Part shown: positions 27,514 to 37,228 of the stretch, one piece after another
How positions within the stretch are numbered: the stretch's first letter is position 1
Layout: each line of letters begins with the position of its first letter
Source of the DNA: Chitinophagaceae bacterium
GTDB taxonomy: Bacteria; Bacteroidota; Bacteroidia; Chitinophagales; UBA10324
NCBI GenBank assembly: GCA_016717285.1
Contig: JADKFU010000004.1
Location: 186,001 to 250,000 of the forward strand
DNA length: 64,000 nt
Direction of reading: 5' to 3'
Program-made: the position numbers and the translations under genes
Notes under the pieces: model-generated
Database searches by the model: none
What the model was told of the DNA's origin: nothing
Seen by the model: only the letters and a program-made list of their open reading frames with translations

Positions 27514-29784
27514 TCAGGGCTTTGACTGTGCATCTATTACAGCAATGGTAACCATATTTACAATTTCACGAACGGAACTTCCAAGTTGCAGAATGTGAAC
27601 CGATTTCTTCAATCCCAGAAGAATAGGGCCAATCGCTTCTCCTGCTCCGAGCGATTGCATCATCTTATACGCAATATTACCTGCTGACAGATTCGGGAAA
27701 ATTAAGGTATTAGCGCCCCCGTTAATCAATTCGCAAAACGGATAATTGTCTTTCAGTAGTTCTGCATTAAAAGCGAAGTTGGCCTGCATCTCTCCATCCA
27801 CGATCATGCCCGGATATTTTGAGCGCAGCATTTGCACCGCTTGCGCAACAGCTTCCGGTTCTTTTCCTTTTGTAGATCCAAAGTTAGAATAGGAAAGCAT
27901 GGCGATACGTGGCTGAATATTGAGTTGCTGCACAGCATTGGCTGCAAGAGTGGTGATATCAACCAGGTCTTCAGCCGTGGGACTAACGTTTACTGTACAA
28001 TCAGCAAAAAATAACGGACCGCGCTTGGTAAGCATGATGTACATGCCTGCCACTTTCTTTGCACTATCGCGTGTGCCGATCACCTGCAAGGCAGGCCGGA
28101 TCGTTTGCGCATAATTCCTGGTAAGCCCCGAAATCAATGCATCAGCTTCACCTTCCATCACCATCATGGAACCGAAATAGTTGCGGTCGCGCATCAGCTT
28201 TTTTGCTTCATACAGCGTAAGGCCTTTGCGCTTTCTTTTTTCAAAAAGCCACGCACCGTAATTGGAACGCACCGGTTCCATTTCTGTAACATTGGGATCA
28301 ATAATCAATACGTCTTCGAGATCAAGGCCGTTTTCTTTAATCAGATCCTGTATCTTTTTTACAGGCCCTAAAAGAATTGGTTTTGCAATACCTTCTTCGC
28401 TAACAATCTGAGCAGCCTTCAAAATCTTATAATTGTCGGCCTCAGAAAAAACCACCCTTTTGGGATCCCGCTTAGCTTTGTTCACCATCACCCTTACAAT
28501 GGCATCATCACTTCCAAGACGTTGGGATAATTCATTCGCGTAAGCATCCCAATCTGAAATAATATGCCTGGCTACACCTGAATCAATTGCCGCCTTTGCA
28601 ACGGCGGGTGCCACTGTGGCGAGTAGCCTTGGGTCGATGAGTTTAGGAATGATGTATTCTTTCCCGAAAGAAATATTCTTCTCATTGTAAGCCATATTTA
28701 CCATGTCAGGCACCGGCTTTTTCGTAAGATCAGCCAATGCGTGCACTGCTGCCAGCTTCATGGCTTCGTTGATTTCTTTGGCTCTTACGTCAAGCGCGCC
28801 ACGAAAAATAAAGGGAAAACCCAATGCATTATTTACCTGGTTGGGGAAATCGGAACGGCCCGTAGCAATGATTGCATCCGGACGTGCTTCGAATGCATCA
28901 TTGTAAGGAATTTCAGGATCAGGATTGGCGAGTGCAAAGATGATTGGGTTCTCTGCCATTGTTTTTACCATTTCTTTCGAAACGATATTTCCTTTGGACA
29001 ACCCAAGAAAGACATCTGCATCTTTTAACGCGTCATCAAGTGTATGTACATTCCGATTGGTAGCAAATGGTTTTTTGTATTTATCAATTTTGGTTCTGTC
29101 GCTTCGTATTACACCGGTACGATCTATAAGAAGGATATTTTCTTTTTTAACTCCTAAAAACATGTAAAGCTTTGCACAGGAAAGAGCGGAAGCACCGGCA
29201 CCGGAAACCACTACCTGAACTTCTTCAATTTTCTTATTTACGATTTCAAGAGCGTTGAGTAACGCTGCACCGGAAATGATTGCCGTACCATGCTGATCAT
29301 CGTGCATAACCGGAATATTCATCTCTTTACGTAGCCGCGCTTCAATTTCAAAGCAATCAGGCGATTTGATATCTTCGAGATTGATGCCTCCGAAGGTTGG
29401 TTCCATGGCTTTTACCACTTCCACAAAATGGTCAATGCCTGTAGTGTTTAGTTCTATGTCAAAGACATCGATATCAGCAAATATCTTGAACAGGATCCCT
29501 TTGCCTTCCATAACAGGTTTGGCCGCTTCGGGACCTATATCGCCCAGACCTAATACGGCGGTTCCATTAGTGATTACTGCGACGAGGTTACCCTTCGCAG
29601 TATAGGTGTAAACCTTGTCTTTGTTTTCTGCAATTTCGAGACATGGCTCAGCTACGCCTGGAGAATAGGCCAGCGCAAGATCGCGCTGGGTCTTTGTCTC
29701 CTTGGTAGGCACCACTTCAATCTTTCCCGGGCGCCCTTTACTGTGATAATTAAGCGCGTCCTGCTTACTGATCTTTACCGCCAT
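27514..29784 (-). CDS. maeB: NADP-dependent malic enzyme with C-terminal phosphotransacetylase-like domain
   Basis: 756 residues, the MaeB two-domain architecture. The N-terminal malic enzyme part (about 1-420) carries YSPGVAEPC, the MHDDQHGTA motif and the VVSGAGASALSCAKLY nucleotide-binding site. The C-terminal half (430-756) resembles phosphate acetyltransferase (VFSEADNYKILKAAQ; CTVNVSPTAEDLVDI; GGANTLIFPNLSAGNI) and is known in this family to be regulatory, sensing acetyl-CoA, not catalytic. It decarboxylates malate to pyruvate with reduction of NADP. It is the first gene of maeB-ruvA-sprA. Confidence 0.95.
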   Translation of the reverse strand: MAVKISKQDALNYHSKGRPGKIEVVPTKETKTQRDLALAYSPGVAEPCLEIAENKDKVYTYTAKGNLVAVITNGTAVLGLGDIGPEAAKPVMEGKGILFKIFADIDVFDIELNTTGIDHFVEVVKAMEPTFGGINLEDIKSPDCFEIEARLRKEMNIPVMHDDQHGTAIISGAALLNALEIVNKKIEEVQVVVSGAGASALSCAKLYMFLGVKKENILLIDRTGVIRSDRTKIDKYKKPFATNRNVHTLDDALKDADVFLGLSKGNIVSKEMVKTMAENPIIFALANPDPEIPYNDAFEARPDAIIATGRSDFPNQVNNALGFPFIFRGALDVRAKEINEAMKLAAVHALADLTKKPVPDMVNMAYNEKNISFGKEYIIPKLIDPRLLATVAPAVAKAAIDSGVARHIISDWDAYANELSQRLGSDDAIVRVMVNKAKRDPKRVVFSEADNYKILKAAQIVSEEGIAKPILLGPVKKIQDLIKENGLDLEDVLIIDPNVTEMEPVRSNYGAWLFEKRKRKGLTLYEAKKLMRDRNYFGSMMVMEGEADALISGLTRNYAQTIRPALQVIGTRDSAKKVAGMYIMLTKRGPLFFADCTVNVSPTAEDLVDITTLAANAVQQLNIQPRIAMLSYSNFGSTKGKEPEAVAQAVQMLRSKYPGMIVDGEMQANFAFNAELLKDNYPFCELINGGANTLIFPNLSAGNIAYKMMQSLGAGEAIGPILLGLKKSVHILQLGSSVREIVNMVTIAVIDAQSKP

Positions 29785-30148
29785 GATTATTATTTTCCAA
29801 AGAAATCAAAAAGTAAAAGGCCGCTAAAATAGACATTTAGAACCTAGGCAAAACATGATTGATACTGTATCAAAGCATGGATGAGCAAGGTTACTAAAAT
29901 GAACAAGGATCAAACTTTCTGTTCAGGTTGACTTTCGTAAATGTGATGCGTCTTCCCGGTAGGAATAAATAGCTGTTCGACTTGTAAGTTGATTTTAAAC
30001 TGCAGGTAAAAGTTAGAATCGATAAGCGACGATTTTTTTGGAAGGCCGAAGATAGGGAATTCGGAGATAAATCAAGTTGGAAAATGGGAGGTGGTGTACT
30101 GAAAATTGGATATTCTTTTTGCCTCAGTGATTATAAATTCGGAAAACC
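29785..30148. other. intergenic, upstream of maeB
   Basis: About 360 bases with no convincing gene. They lie between the maeB start and the tandem array and may hold the maeB promoter, though I see no full TAnnTTTG match close to the start. Confidence 0.4.
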
Positions 30149-31118
30149 TTTGCCATGGAAACAGGATATACATGGAGAAAATTAAAAAGTAGTCAGGATT
30201 CATAGATTCAAATTGTATTTGCCACGGAAGAACGGATTTACTCGGGGAAAATAAAAAAGTAGTCAGGATTCATAGATTCAAATTGCATTTGCCACGGAAG
30301 AACGGATTTACTCGGGGAAAATAAAAAAGTAGTCAGGATTCATAGATTCAAATTGCATTTGCCACGGAAGAACGGATTTACACGGAGAAAATTAAAAAGT
30401 AGTCAGGATTCATAGATTCAAATTGCATTTGCCACGGAAGAACGGATTTACACGGAGAAATTAAAAAAGTAGTCAGGATTCATAGATTCAAATTGTATTT
30501 GCCACGGAAACACGGATTTACACGGAGAAAATAAAAAATAGTCAGGATTCATAGATTCAGATTGCATTTGCCACGGAAACACGGATTTACACGGAGAAAA
30601 TAAAAAAGTAGTCAGGATTCATAGATTCAAATTGCATTTGCCACGGAAGCACGGATTTACACGGAGAAAATTAAAAAGTAGTCAGGATTCACAGATTCAA
30701 ATTGTATTTGCCACGGAAAACACGGATTTATACGGAAAAATTAAAAATAGTCAGGGTTCAAAGATTCAAATTGCATTTGCCACGGAAGCACATTCATAGA
30801 TTCAAATTGTATTTGCCACGGAAACACGGATTTACACGGAGAAAATAAAAAATAGTCAGGATTCACAGATTCAGATTGCATTTGCTATGGAAACACGGAT
30901 TTATAAGGAGAAAATAAAAAAGTAGTCAGGATTCATAGATTCAGATTGCATTTGCCACAGAAACACGGATTTACTCGGAGAAAATAAAAAATAGTCAGGA
31001 TTCATAGATTCAAATTGTATTTGCCACGGAAAACACGGATTTATACGGAAAAATTAAAAATAGTCAGGATTCACAGATTCAGATTGCATTTGCCACGGAA
31101 ACACGGATAGATGGCAAT
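30149..31118 (+). repeat. 70-bp degenerate tandem repeat array, about 14.5 units
   Basis: Units begin GCCACGGAAACACGGATTTA, then CACGGAGAAAATAAAAAAGT, AGTCAGGATTCATAGATTC and AAATTGCATTT. Unit starts are at 30151, 30221, 30291, 30361, 30431, 30501, 30570, 30640, 30710, 30779 (cut to 36 bp), 30815, 30884, 30954, 31023 and 31092 (partial). The period is 70 bp in the left half and mostly 69 bp in the right half. It is not a multiple of three, so it is non-coding. There are no unique spacers, which rules out CRISPR. Confidence 0.95.
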
Positions 31119-31268
31119 TTTTTTTCGAAGCTGTTCACAGTTTGTATCTCCACTTACTTCAAATAATAATAGCAACGGAATCAACGATAAACACGGAAAA
31201 TCTATTCACCTTCATTACATGACTCCGTAGTAAATTATTTAGAACACAGAAATAGTTACGAGCTAAAC

Positions 31269-32426
31269 TCAGGGAGTACATTTCCATTCGCTATTAAACA
31301 AGTCGATGATTTCGAAAGGCAGTTTATTCCATACGATGTCTTTTGGATAAAGGGCATTACATAAGACTACGATTCCAAAATTATTAGCAGGCGAAATGAT
31401 CAGTTGTGCGGAATACCCTGGATCATTTCCGACATGAAAAACATATTTTCCATATTGATCGGACTGAAATGCCCACCATCCTAATCCAATCGAGGTTTTA
31501 AACGATGGTATTTCCTTCCTGGTGGTCCACATATCCATGAGTGTCGAATGCTCAACTATAGCATTTGATGAAATTGTTTCATTGTAAATAGCAAGGTTGT
31601 ACAACATCCATTTGCATAAATCATAAGAACAGGAATTGAGGTTACCACACGGTTTGTCCTGCGGAATATCCGGATAATAGCCGGCTGTTTTTATCCGGCC
31701 TGTAAGCCAGTTTTTTTTGTGTGGCTTACTTCTCCTGTTTTCACTAATCTGGTTATAAAAAAAACTACTGCTGTCCATGCCTGCAGGAAGCAGCACATTT
31801 TCACGAACGTAATTACTGTAAGCCCTGTGGGTTACTCTTTCTATAACAAGACCTAAAAGATCATATCCTGTATTGCTGTATGTTTTTTCACTTAACTGAA
31901 CGCCGGGTTCAAAACGCAACTTTTTACTCCTGAGTTTTCTTGCAAATTCAGTTAAAGCAAGACTGTCATTTTCTGTCCTGATAAAATGCCTGTTAAAAAT
32001 ATTTGGCAACCCTGAAGTATGCGTGAGCATTTGTTCTATCGTAATGTTCTTGTAACGTTCATCTTTCATTTCAAACTCAGGAACATAATCAATGAGTTTT
32101 TTATGAATGTCAATTTTTCCCTGCTCATTTAGATGCATTATTGCTGATGCTGTAAACAGTTTTGAAATGGAGCAGGTCAAAAAATTGGTCGTGCTGTCAA
32201 TAGGTGCTGTTTTACGGACTTCTCTTGTTCCATAACCTTTTGTATAAAATATGCTGCCGTCTTTGACGATTCCAATTGAAAGTCCGATTATTTTATGATC
32301 AGCCATTTCTTTCCACACCACGGAATCGATACTATTAAACTCAGGCAATTGGGCCAAGGAAATTTGTGATAAACACAATAGCAAGGAACTGAACACGTAA
32401 ATGAAAAACAGGATGCTTTTGGTCAT
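31269..32426 (-). CDS. secreted serine hydrolase of the class C beta-lactamase/esterase family
   Basis: 385 residues with a signal peptide (ILFFIYVFSSLLLCLSQISLAQ). The active-site SxxK is SISK (S86, K89). The second motif YSN is in KTYSNTGYDLLG (Y183), and the third is HVGNDPGY near residue 333, the HxG form common in esterase-like members. These enzymes act on D-amino-acid peptides, beta-lactams or esters. The substrate here is not predictable. Length fits a single catalytic domain. It is monocistronic between the tandem array and a type IX cargo gene. Confidence 0.88.
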   Translation of the reverse strand: MTKSILFFIYVFSSLLLCLSQISLAQLPEFNSIDSVVWKEMADHKIIGLSIGIVKDGSIFYTKGYGTREVRKTAPIDSTTNFLTCSISKLFTASAIMHLNEQGKIDIHKKLIDYVPEFEMKDERYKNITIEQMLTHTSGLPNIFNRHFIRTENDSLALTEFARKLRSKKLRFEPGVQLSEKTYSNTGYDLLGLVIERVTHRAYSNYVRENVLLPAGMDSSSFFYNQISENRRSKPHKKNWLTGRIKTAGYYPDIPQDKPCGNLNSCSYDLCKWMLYNLAIYNETISSNAIVEHSTLMDMWTTRKEIPSFKTSIGLGWWAFQSDQYGKYVFHVGNDPGYSAQLIISPANNFGIVVLCNALYPKDIVWNKLPFEIIDLFNSEWKCTP

Positions 32427-32601
32427 GGGTGTTTACTGGTTTCCTGTTTCTGAAGTCTGATTTCTGAGCAGTAATTTTTATTGATTTTGGAATGATTCAA
32501 AACATCCAAAGCCATTGAGGAAACACATTTAATCTTTCCAAATCTTCTCAGAACTGTGGAAAACGCGCTATCCTTAAAACAAATTATTTATCACATTGCC
32601 T

Positions 32602-34194
32602 TTATTTATTTACTTCAAATGAAGTAAAATAATGTTGGCCCCCACCATTGTTCAATACTACTTCCATAAAATAAATACCCTGAGGATAGCCGCTGACATC
32701 CAAAAAGAGTCTTTTTTCATTTGACGATTCAAAAGATATGTTTTGCCCCAACACATTTTTTATAGCAAAAGTGGCACAGCCGGAATTGTTTTTCAAATCA
32801 ATAGTTAACCTGTCAGTTACCGGATTTGGATAAAGGGAAATTTCAGCAGGTTGCTGTGCGGACGCATTAATACCAGTGGCATAATCAAGTTGCATTACCC
32901 ACCCGTCTGATGTTCCCTGTAAATCAATCACATCTCCATCGTCTGAAAAAGCTGCTCCAGCAACAATTCCAGGTTCAACGATTGCATAGGCAAAATCAGA
33001 ACCCGAACCACCCAAAGCTACACTGGAAGCGAGGTTACCATTGTTACCAATTTGTACAATCCAAAAGTCCTTGCCTGATCCGTCTTCATTCACCACATCA
33101 CCATCAACAGAATTGGTAGATCCGGCCATAAAATAACCTGAACCATCGGATAATTTACAAGCTCTTCTGAATTGCTCGCGGTCGCTGCCACCATATATAC
33201 CCTGCCATTGCACAAGGCCGGCCGCATCGAGTTTCATGGCCCAGAAATCCATGTCACCATGCCATGAACCATTTTCAACCGGCATGCCGGGATCACCGGA
33301 TTCACCAAAACACATATAACCGCCATCATCAGTGTTCAGCGCATCAAAAATGTATTCGTTGTGCGGACTGCCATAGGTGAAACTGGAAACAATATTTCCA
33401 AGCGTATCGATCGTAAGCACCCAGGCATCAGTGGAATCTACACTTTGCCCTTCAAGGTCGCCGTCCGTAGAAGAGGTAAGGCCGAATAAAGCAATATTTC
33501 CATTAGCTGCCGGCAATGCTTTGTAAAAATCATCATATCCGTTGCCCCCGTATATTTTATTCGTAAGAATATTTCCCGAATCGTCAATAATAAAAACCCA
33601 GGCATCAAACAAAACGGAATCCATGCTCGGCGGCACATCGCCATCGGATGAACTGGTCCGGGACATTACCATGTATTTGTGTCCGGGCAATTCATAAAGA
33701 TTTCTCGGCACATCGTAAATATATCCTCCGAATGACTTCGCCCAAAGCATGTTACCATTTGCATCCAGTTTCATGGTCCAGGCATCGCTGTAGGCGTGAT
33801 GACCAACAACATCAAAGTCGTTTGACCATGATTCCGTTACAAAAAGATATCCGCCATCGCTGGTTTGAATAATTTTTGAAAATGGATTGCCTTCTTCTTT
33901 GCTGCCACCATAGCAATGTTGCCAGATGATATTTCCGGCCGGATCCATTTTTACAATCCAAACATCATGCACACCATGAACATCACAGTCGGATGAAACA
34001 TCACCACCATTGTCAGTTATAAGTCCGAAGAGAATGTAATTGCCATCCGCTGTCGGGTAAATATCTTCAATAATATCGTTGCCCGGACCGCCCGGTGTTT
34101 TTTGCCAGGCAATCGATGGAGGTGTTTGAGAGAAAGCCAATTGACTACTGAATTGGAATAAAACAAAACACAACAATAAGTAATAAAATTTCAT
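32602..34194 (-). CDS. secreted beta-propeller-like protein with type IX sorting tail
   Basis: 530 residues with a signal peptide (MKFYYLLLCFVLFQFSSQLAFS). Residues 30-435 hold about seven repeats of the form IWQHCYGGS..E....I.....GGYL....S...DGDV......DAW.MKLD..G, usually predicted to fold as a propeller. The acidic DGDV turns could bind calcium, an inference. Residues 450-530 are a Por sorting tail (ISLYPNPVTDRLTIDLK; GIYFMEVVLNNG). It is a predicted SprA cargo. Its function at the surface is unknown. Confidence 0.85.
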   Translation of the reverse strand: MKFYYLLLCFVLFQFSSQLAFSQTPPSIAWQKTPGGPGNDIIEDIYPTADGNYILFGLITDNGGDVSSDCDVHGVHDVWIVKMDPAGNIIWQHCYGGSKEEGNPFSKIIQTSDGGYLFVTESWSNDFDVVGHHAYSDAWTMKLDANGNMLWAKSFGGYIYDVPRNLYELPGHKYMVMSRTSSSDGDVPPSMDSVLFDAWVFIIDDSGNILTNKIYGGNGYDDFYKALPAANGNIALFGLTSSTDGDLEGQSVDSTDAWVLTIDTLGNIVSSFTYGSPHNEYIFDALNTDDGGYMCFGESGDPGMPVENGSWHGDMDFWAMKLDAAGLVQWQGIYGGSDREQFRRACKLSDGSGYFMAGSTNSVDGDVVNEDGSGKDFWIVQIGNNGNLASSVALGGSGSDFAYAIVEPGIVAGAAFSDDGDVIDLQGTSDGWVMQLDYATGINASAQQPAEISLYPNPVTDRLTIDLKNNSGCATFAIKNVLGQNISFESSNEKRLFLDVSGYPQGIYFMEVVLNNGGGQHYFTSFEVNK

Positions 34195-34224
34195 CTATGA
34201 TTAATTGAATGATTGTAGAAAAAA

Positions 34225-34232
34225 CAAAAGTA
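34225..34232 (-). promoter_or_regulatory. putative -7 element of the 32602 cargo gene
   Basis: TACTTTTG on the minus strand matches TAnnTTTG, about 31 bases upstream of the ATG. No clear -33 element is found. Confidence 0.4.
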
Positions 34233-34317
34233 AACAAATTGAAAAATTCAGTTTTCGGTTTGAGAAACGGGTGTACGACATTTCTGTTATTTAGTCCTGG
34301 TTTATCGCTTCTGCTTA

Positions 34318-34603
34318 CTAAATAGTAATCTCTCCTTCCAGATAGGTAATCGCATTTCCATAGATTTCAACCCGTTCGCCAAGCAGTTTACATCTGAAGG
34401 TTCCGACACGTTCTGAAACCTGGAGTGCGGAGAGCTCCGTTTTATTGAGTTGATGAGACCAGTAAGGAGTTAAAGTGGTGTGCGCAGAACCGGTGGCAGG
34501 ATCTTCATCAACACCTGCATTCGGAGCAAAAAAACGGGAAATAAAATCAACGTCACTTCCTTTAGCAGTTACAATTACACCGAGTGATTTCAGTTGCCGA
34601 AGC
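34318..34603 (-). pseudogene. PhzF-family protein, C-terminal fragment
   Basis: The 3' part of a PhzF-like isomerase/epimerase gene. It resumes at the 11-bp duplication GTTGCCGAAGC and reads LKSLGVIVTAKG, then FFAPNAGVDEDPATGSAHTTL, the DPATGSA signature of the family, to the natural end. Together with 35912-36416 it would make about 260 residues, the usual PhzF length. It is separated from its 5' half by the IS4-family insertion. Confidence 0.9.
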
Positions 34604-35911
34604 ACTAGCGTTGCGTCTTAGTCAGAACATTATCAGCTGGTTATCATTTGATTTCATTTTTCCTTCCAAATTTATTTCTGAGAATGTTTCTGTCAATGGC
34701 ATTTTTTCAAATGGAGCTATACTAATGTACTGCAAGAATTCATATAGAGAATTTGGAATGTTTAATTTCTTTTTAGCTATTGCTACAATAACATAAGCTG
34801 AAATTGCAACCCAAATTTGAGATCTTACAGCGTTTTCATTTTGACCCCAAAATGATTTTATTTTCAGATGTTGTTTTATCCATTTAAAAAATAATTCCAC
34901 ATTCCATCTGGTTTTATAAAGCTTAGCAATCGTTTGTGGTTTTAATTTTTTGTTATTTGTTAGGAAAACAAAAGTTCTATCAAATTCGTAGTCGTAATAC
35001 TTTATTCTCCGAAGAAGTTGAGGATAATTTTTCCTGCTGTAAAACCCCTTTAGTTTTATTTCCTGATCACAACGTACATTCATTTTATTATTTATCAGCT
35101 TAGATTTCACTCGACAGAATTGGAGATTTTCCTTAGCTCTAACAACAAAGAAAGCTTTCTTTGTGTGAAGAGCAAATAACCTCTCAAAGTCCACGTAGGC
35201 TTTATCCATAACATAATATGCACCTGCTGTTATAGGTACTTTATCCAACACATTAACATCATGAACATCTCCTTCTGAAATAAAAATAAATTCAGGAATT
35301 GCGGTCTTACAATCCAATAGAGTATGAATTTTAACCGCGCCCTTTGTTGATCGGAATGTAGCCCACCAAAAGACATCCAGGCACAGATCAACTGTTGTTG
35401 AATCAAGAGCAAAAATATCACCTTTCAAATCTAAATCTAGCTGATTGGTGTCCGCATAGAGTTCTTTAGCTTGCTCAATTAGCTTCATTCCAAAATCTTG
35501 AAAAATTCTCCAATCTCGATTTTCATTTGCTCGCGAAACGGTAGATTTATCAAACACTTTTCCGATTCCGAGGTGAAATAATTTAGGAGCATTTAGTTTA
35601 AGACACAATAGGGTATCACTCATGCTTTCACGATGAGTTAGTTGGCCAAAGACTAAACACAGAAAATGTTTCCAACTTGAAAACTCCTTTGTCTTGTAAT
35701 TGCCATCATACTGTCGAACTATATTTTTGAAGATATCTTGGCTTGCAAAATCCATAATTTGGGAAAATGTCATTTTTCCTTGGTTCATAATCAGCGTTTT
35801 ATACAAAGAACGCCAGGAATGAATTCAAATCAACGCCAACTTCAAAATGGCTGTATGCCTTTACTGATAAGGATTTCAAAGAACAAACCTCAAAAACAAC
35901 GCAACGCTAGT
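34604..35911 (-). mobile_element. IS4-family insertion sequence, 1308 bp, 11-bp target duplication
   Basis: Perfect 13-bp terminal inverted repeats: ACTAGCGTTGCGT at 34604-34616 and its complement ACGCAACGCTAGT at 35899-35911. The flanking direct repeats GTTGCCGAAGC at 34593-34603 and 35912-35922 are a target-site duplication. Removing the IS and one repeat rejoins the phzF frame exactly (MLRQLKSLG). The single transposase gene fills the element. Confidence 0.97.
34622..35806 (-). CDS. IS4-family transposase with DUF4372-type N-terminus
   Basis: 394 residues. The N-terminal domain (FSQIMDFASQDIFKNIV to FDKSTVSRANENRDW) matches the DUF4372 region of Bacteroidota IS4 transposases. The DDE residues are visible: first D in FALDSTTVDL, second D in YYVMDKAYVDF, and E in the YREK signature YKTRWNVELFFKWIK, whose Y-x2-R-x3-E-x6-K spacing is perfect. 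The frame is intact and the ends are perfect, so the element is probably still active. A start six codons later (MNQGKMTF) is equally possible. Confidence 0.95.
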   Translation of the reverse strand: MYKTLIMNQGKMTFSQIMDFASQDIFKNIVRQYDGNYKTKEFSSWKHFLCLVFGQLTHRESMSDTLLCLKLNAPKLFHLGIGKVFDKSTVSRANENRDWRIFQDFGMKLIEQAKELYADTNQLDLDLKGDIFALDSTTVDLCLDVFWWATFRSTKGAVKIHTLLDCKTAIPEFIFISEGDVHDVNVLDKVPITAGAYYVMDKAYVDFERLFALHTKKAFFVVRAKENLQFCRVKSKLINNKMNVRCDQEIKLKGFYSRKNYPQLLRRIKYYDYEFDRTFVFLTNNKKLKPQTIAKLYKTRWNVELFFKWIKQHLKIKSFWGQNENAVRSQIWVAISAYVIVAIAKKKLNIPNSLYEFLQYISIAPFEKMPLTETFSEINLEGKMKSNDNQLIMF

Positions 35912-36416
35912 GTTGCCGAAGCATTTGAAAATCCGGTTTCAATTGATAGACTTCTTCCCGCGTGTTCAACACGACCAGATAGTTTTCAAATCCTTTATAT
36001 ACTTCTTTGGGAGTAAGGTGCAAGCCTTTCAATAATGCGTCAGGCACTTCAACAGGATTTGGATGATCAGTTGGAAAATTCAATGTCAGCCATTCTCCAT
36101 CATTTCTTACACCGAGCAAACCGCTGTTGGAGTGAAAATTTAATTCACCAGCATAATTCATGTGACGAAACAAAACATGTGCAGTTGCCAGCGTTGCATG
36201 TCCACACAAATTCACTTCAGTAACAGGTGTGAACCATTTAAGATCAAATCCGTCTTTCACCGGAACAAAAAGGCAGTCTCCGATAAGTTATTTTCGAATG
36301 CAATCTGCTGCATTTTTTCTTTTGGGAGCCATTCGTTTAATGGACAAACTGCCGCGGGATTACCACCAAATAAATGATCTGTGAAAGCATCAACCTGGAA
36401 TATTTTAAGTTTCATG
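35912..36416 (-). pseudogene. PhzF-family protein, N-terminal fragment with a frameshift
   Basis: Starts MKLKIFQVDAFTDHLFGGNPAAVCPL and runs to NNLSETAF, which holds the catalytic glutamate of the family. The run of five A (36267-36271, plus strand) then shifts the frame. Adding one base restores ETAFFVPVKDGFDLKWFTP and EVNLCGHATLATAHV. The gene is therefore damaged twice, by a one-base deletion and by the IS at 35911. PhzF relatives act as isomerases or epimerases on small metabolites. This copy should be inactive. Confidence 0.9.
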
Positions 36417-36520
36417 GTGGAAAATTTTCATTCCTGATTCCTAATTTCTAATTCTCAATTGCTTCAAAAGTACAATTCAGCAATTAGTCCATAAGCAGTG
36501 GTTTCTACTATTTTTACACC

Positions 36521-36724
36521 ATGACAGAAAAACGGAGCATTCGAAAAGCCGTACCCGGAATTGCATTGGCTGCCTGCTTTTTTATTGGCACTGCCACTGG
36601 TTTCCTTACCAATGATCTTACCGCTGGCATATTGATCGGATTGGGATCCGGTTTAATCGTGATGAGTGTCTTGCGCATGGTGTTGAAGAGGCGTTCCACT
36701 GCTTCCAAAGAAATTGAAGAATAG
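36521..36724 (+). CDS. small membrane protein
   Basis: 67 residues with two predicted membrane segments (AVPGIALAACFFIGTATGFL and AGILIGLGSGLIVMSVLRMVL) and charged ends (MTEKRSIRK; KRRSTASKEIEE). The glycine-rich second helix is typical of small integral membrane proteins. It lies on the same strand as gcvH, 70 bp ahead, so may be co-transcribed. A reverse-strand frame over the same bases is a shadow. Function is unknown. Confidence 0.65.
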   Translation: MTEKRSIRKAVPGIALAACFFIGTATGFLTNDLTAGILIGLGSGLIVMSVLRMVLKRRSTASKEIEE

Positions 36725-36794
36725 ATTTTTATGACCTGGTATTGTCTATTTACCTTTTTTAAAGTTCCTTTACCTCCGTAAAAAAATACACAAT

Positions 36795-37175
36795 ATGAAT
36801 TTCCCTGACAACTTAAAGTATACCAAGGATCATGAATGGATTCGGGTAGAAGGCAATGACGGATATGTGGGCATCACCGATTTTGCCCAGGGCGAGCTGG
36901 GTGATATTGTGTATGTTGATATCGGCAGCACCGGACAAACACTTTCAAAAGACGAAGTGTTTGGTACAGTGGAAGCAGTTAAAACGGTATCAGACCTTTT
37001 GCTGCCTGTCAGCGCAAAAATTCTGGAAGTAAATGCCGCGCTGAATGATCAGCCTGATGCAGTAAATAAAGATCCTTATGGTGCCGGATGGATGGTGAAA
37101 ATTTCCATTACTGATGTTGCAGAGCTCAGCGAGCTGATGGATGCTGTAGCCTACAAGCAATTGATCGGGCAGTAA
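36795..37175 (+). CDS. gcvH: glycine cleavage system H protein
   Basis: 126 residues, the standard length. The lipoylated lysine is K63 in GTVEAVKTVSDLL. The fold-defining stretches HEWIRVEGNDGYVGITDFAQ and LGDIVYVDIGSTGQ are conserved, as is YGAGWMVKI near the C-terminus. GcvH carries the aminomethyl group between GcvP and GcvT during glycine oxidation and also serves in lipoate metabolism. No other gcv gene is nearby, so it is unlinked from its partners. Confidence 0.97.
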   Translation: MNFPDNLKYTKDHEWIRVEGNDGYVGITDFAQGELGDIVYVDIGSTGQTLSKDEVFGTVEAVKTVSDLLLPVSAKILEVNAALNDQPDAVNKDPYGAGWMVKISITDVAELSELMDAVAYKQLIGQ

Positions 37176-37228
37176 TTAGTGAGTTCGACACACTGATCCG
37201 GCTTTCAATTGAATTCATATTTCCTCTT

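Noticed and set aside
30149..31118. CRISPR array
   Set aside because: The whole 70-bp unit repeats with no unique spacers, and no cas genes are nearby.
36514..36708. 64-residue minus-strand frame over the small membrane protein
   Set aside because: It lies opposite the plus-strand frame, which has two clear membrane helices.
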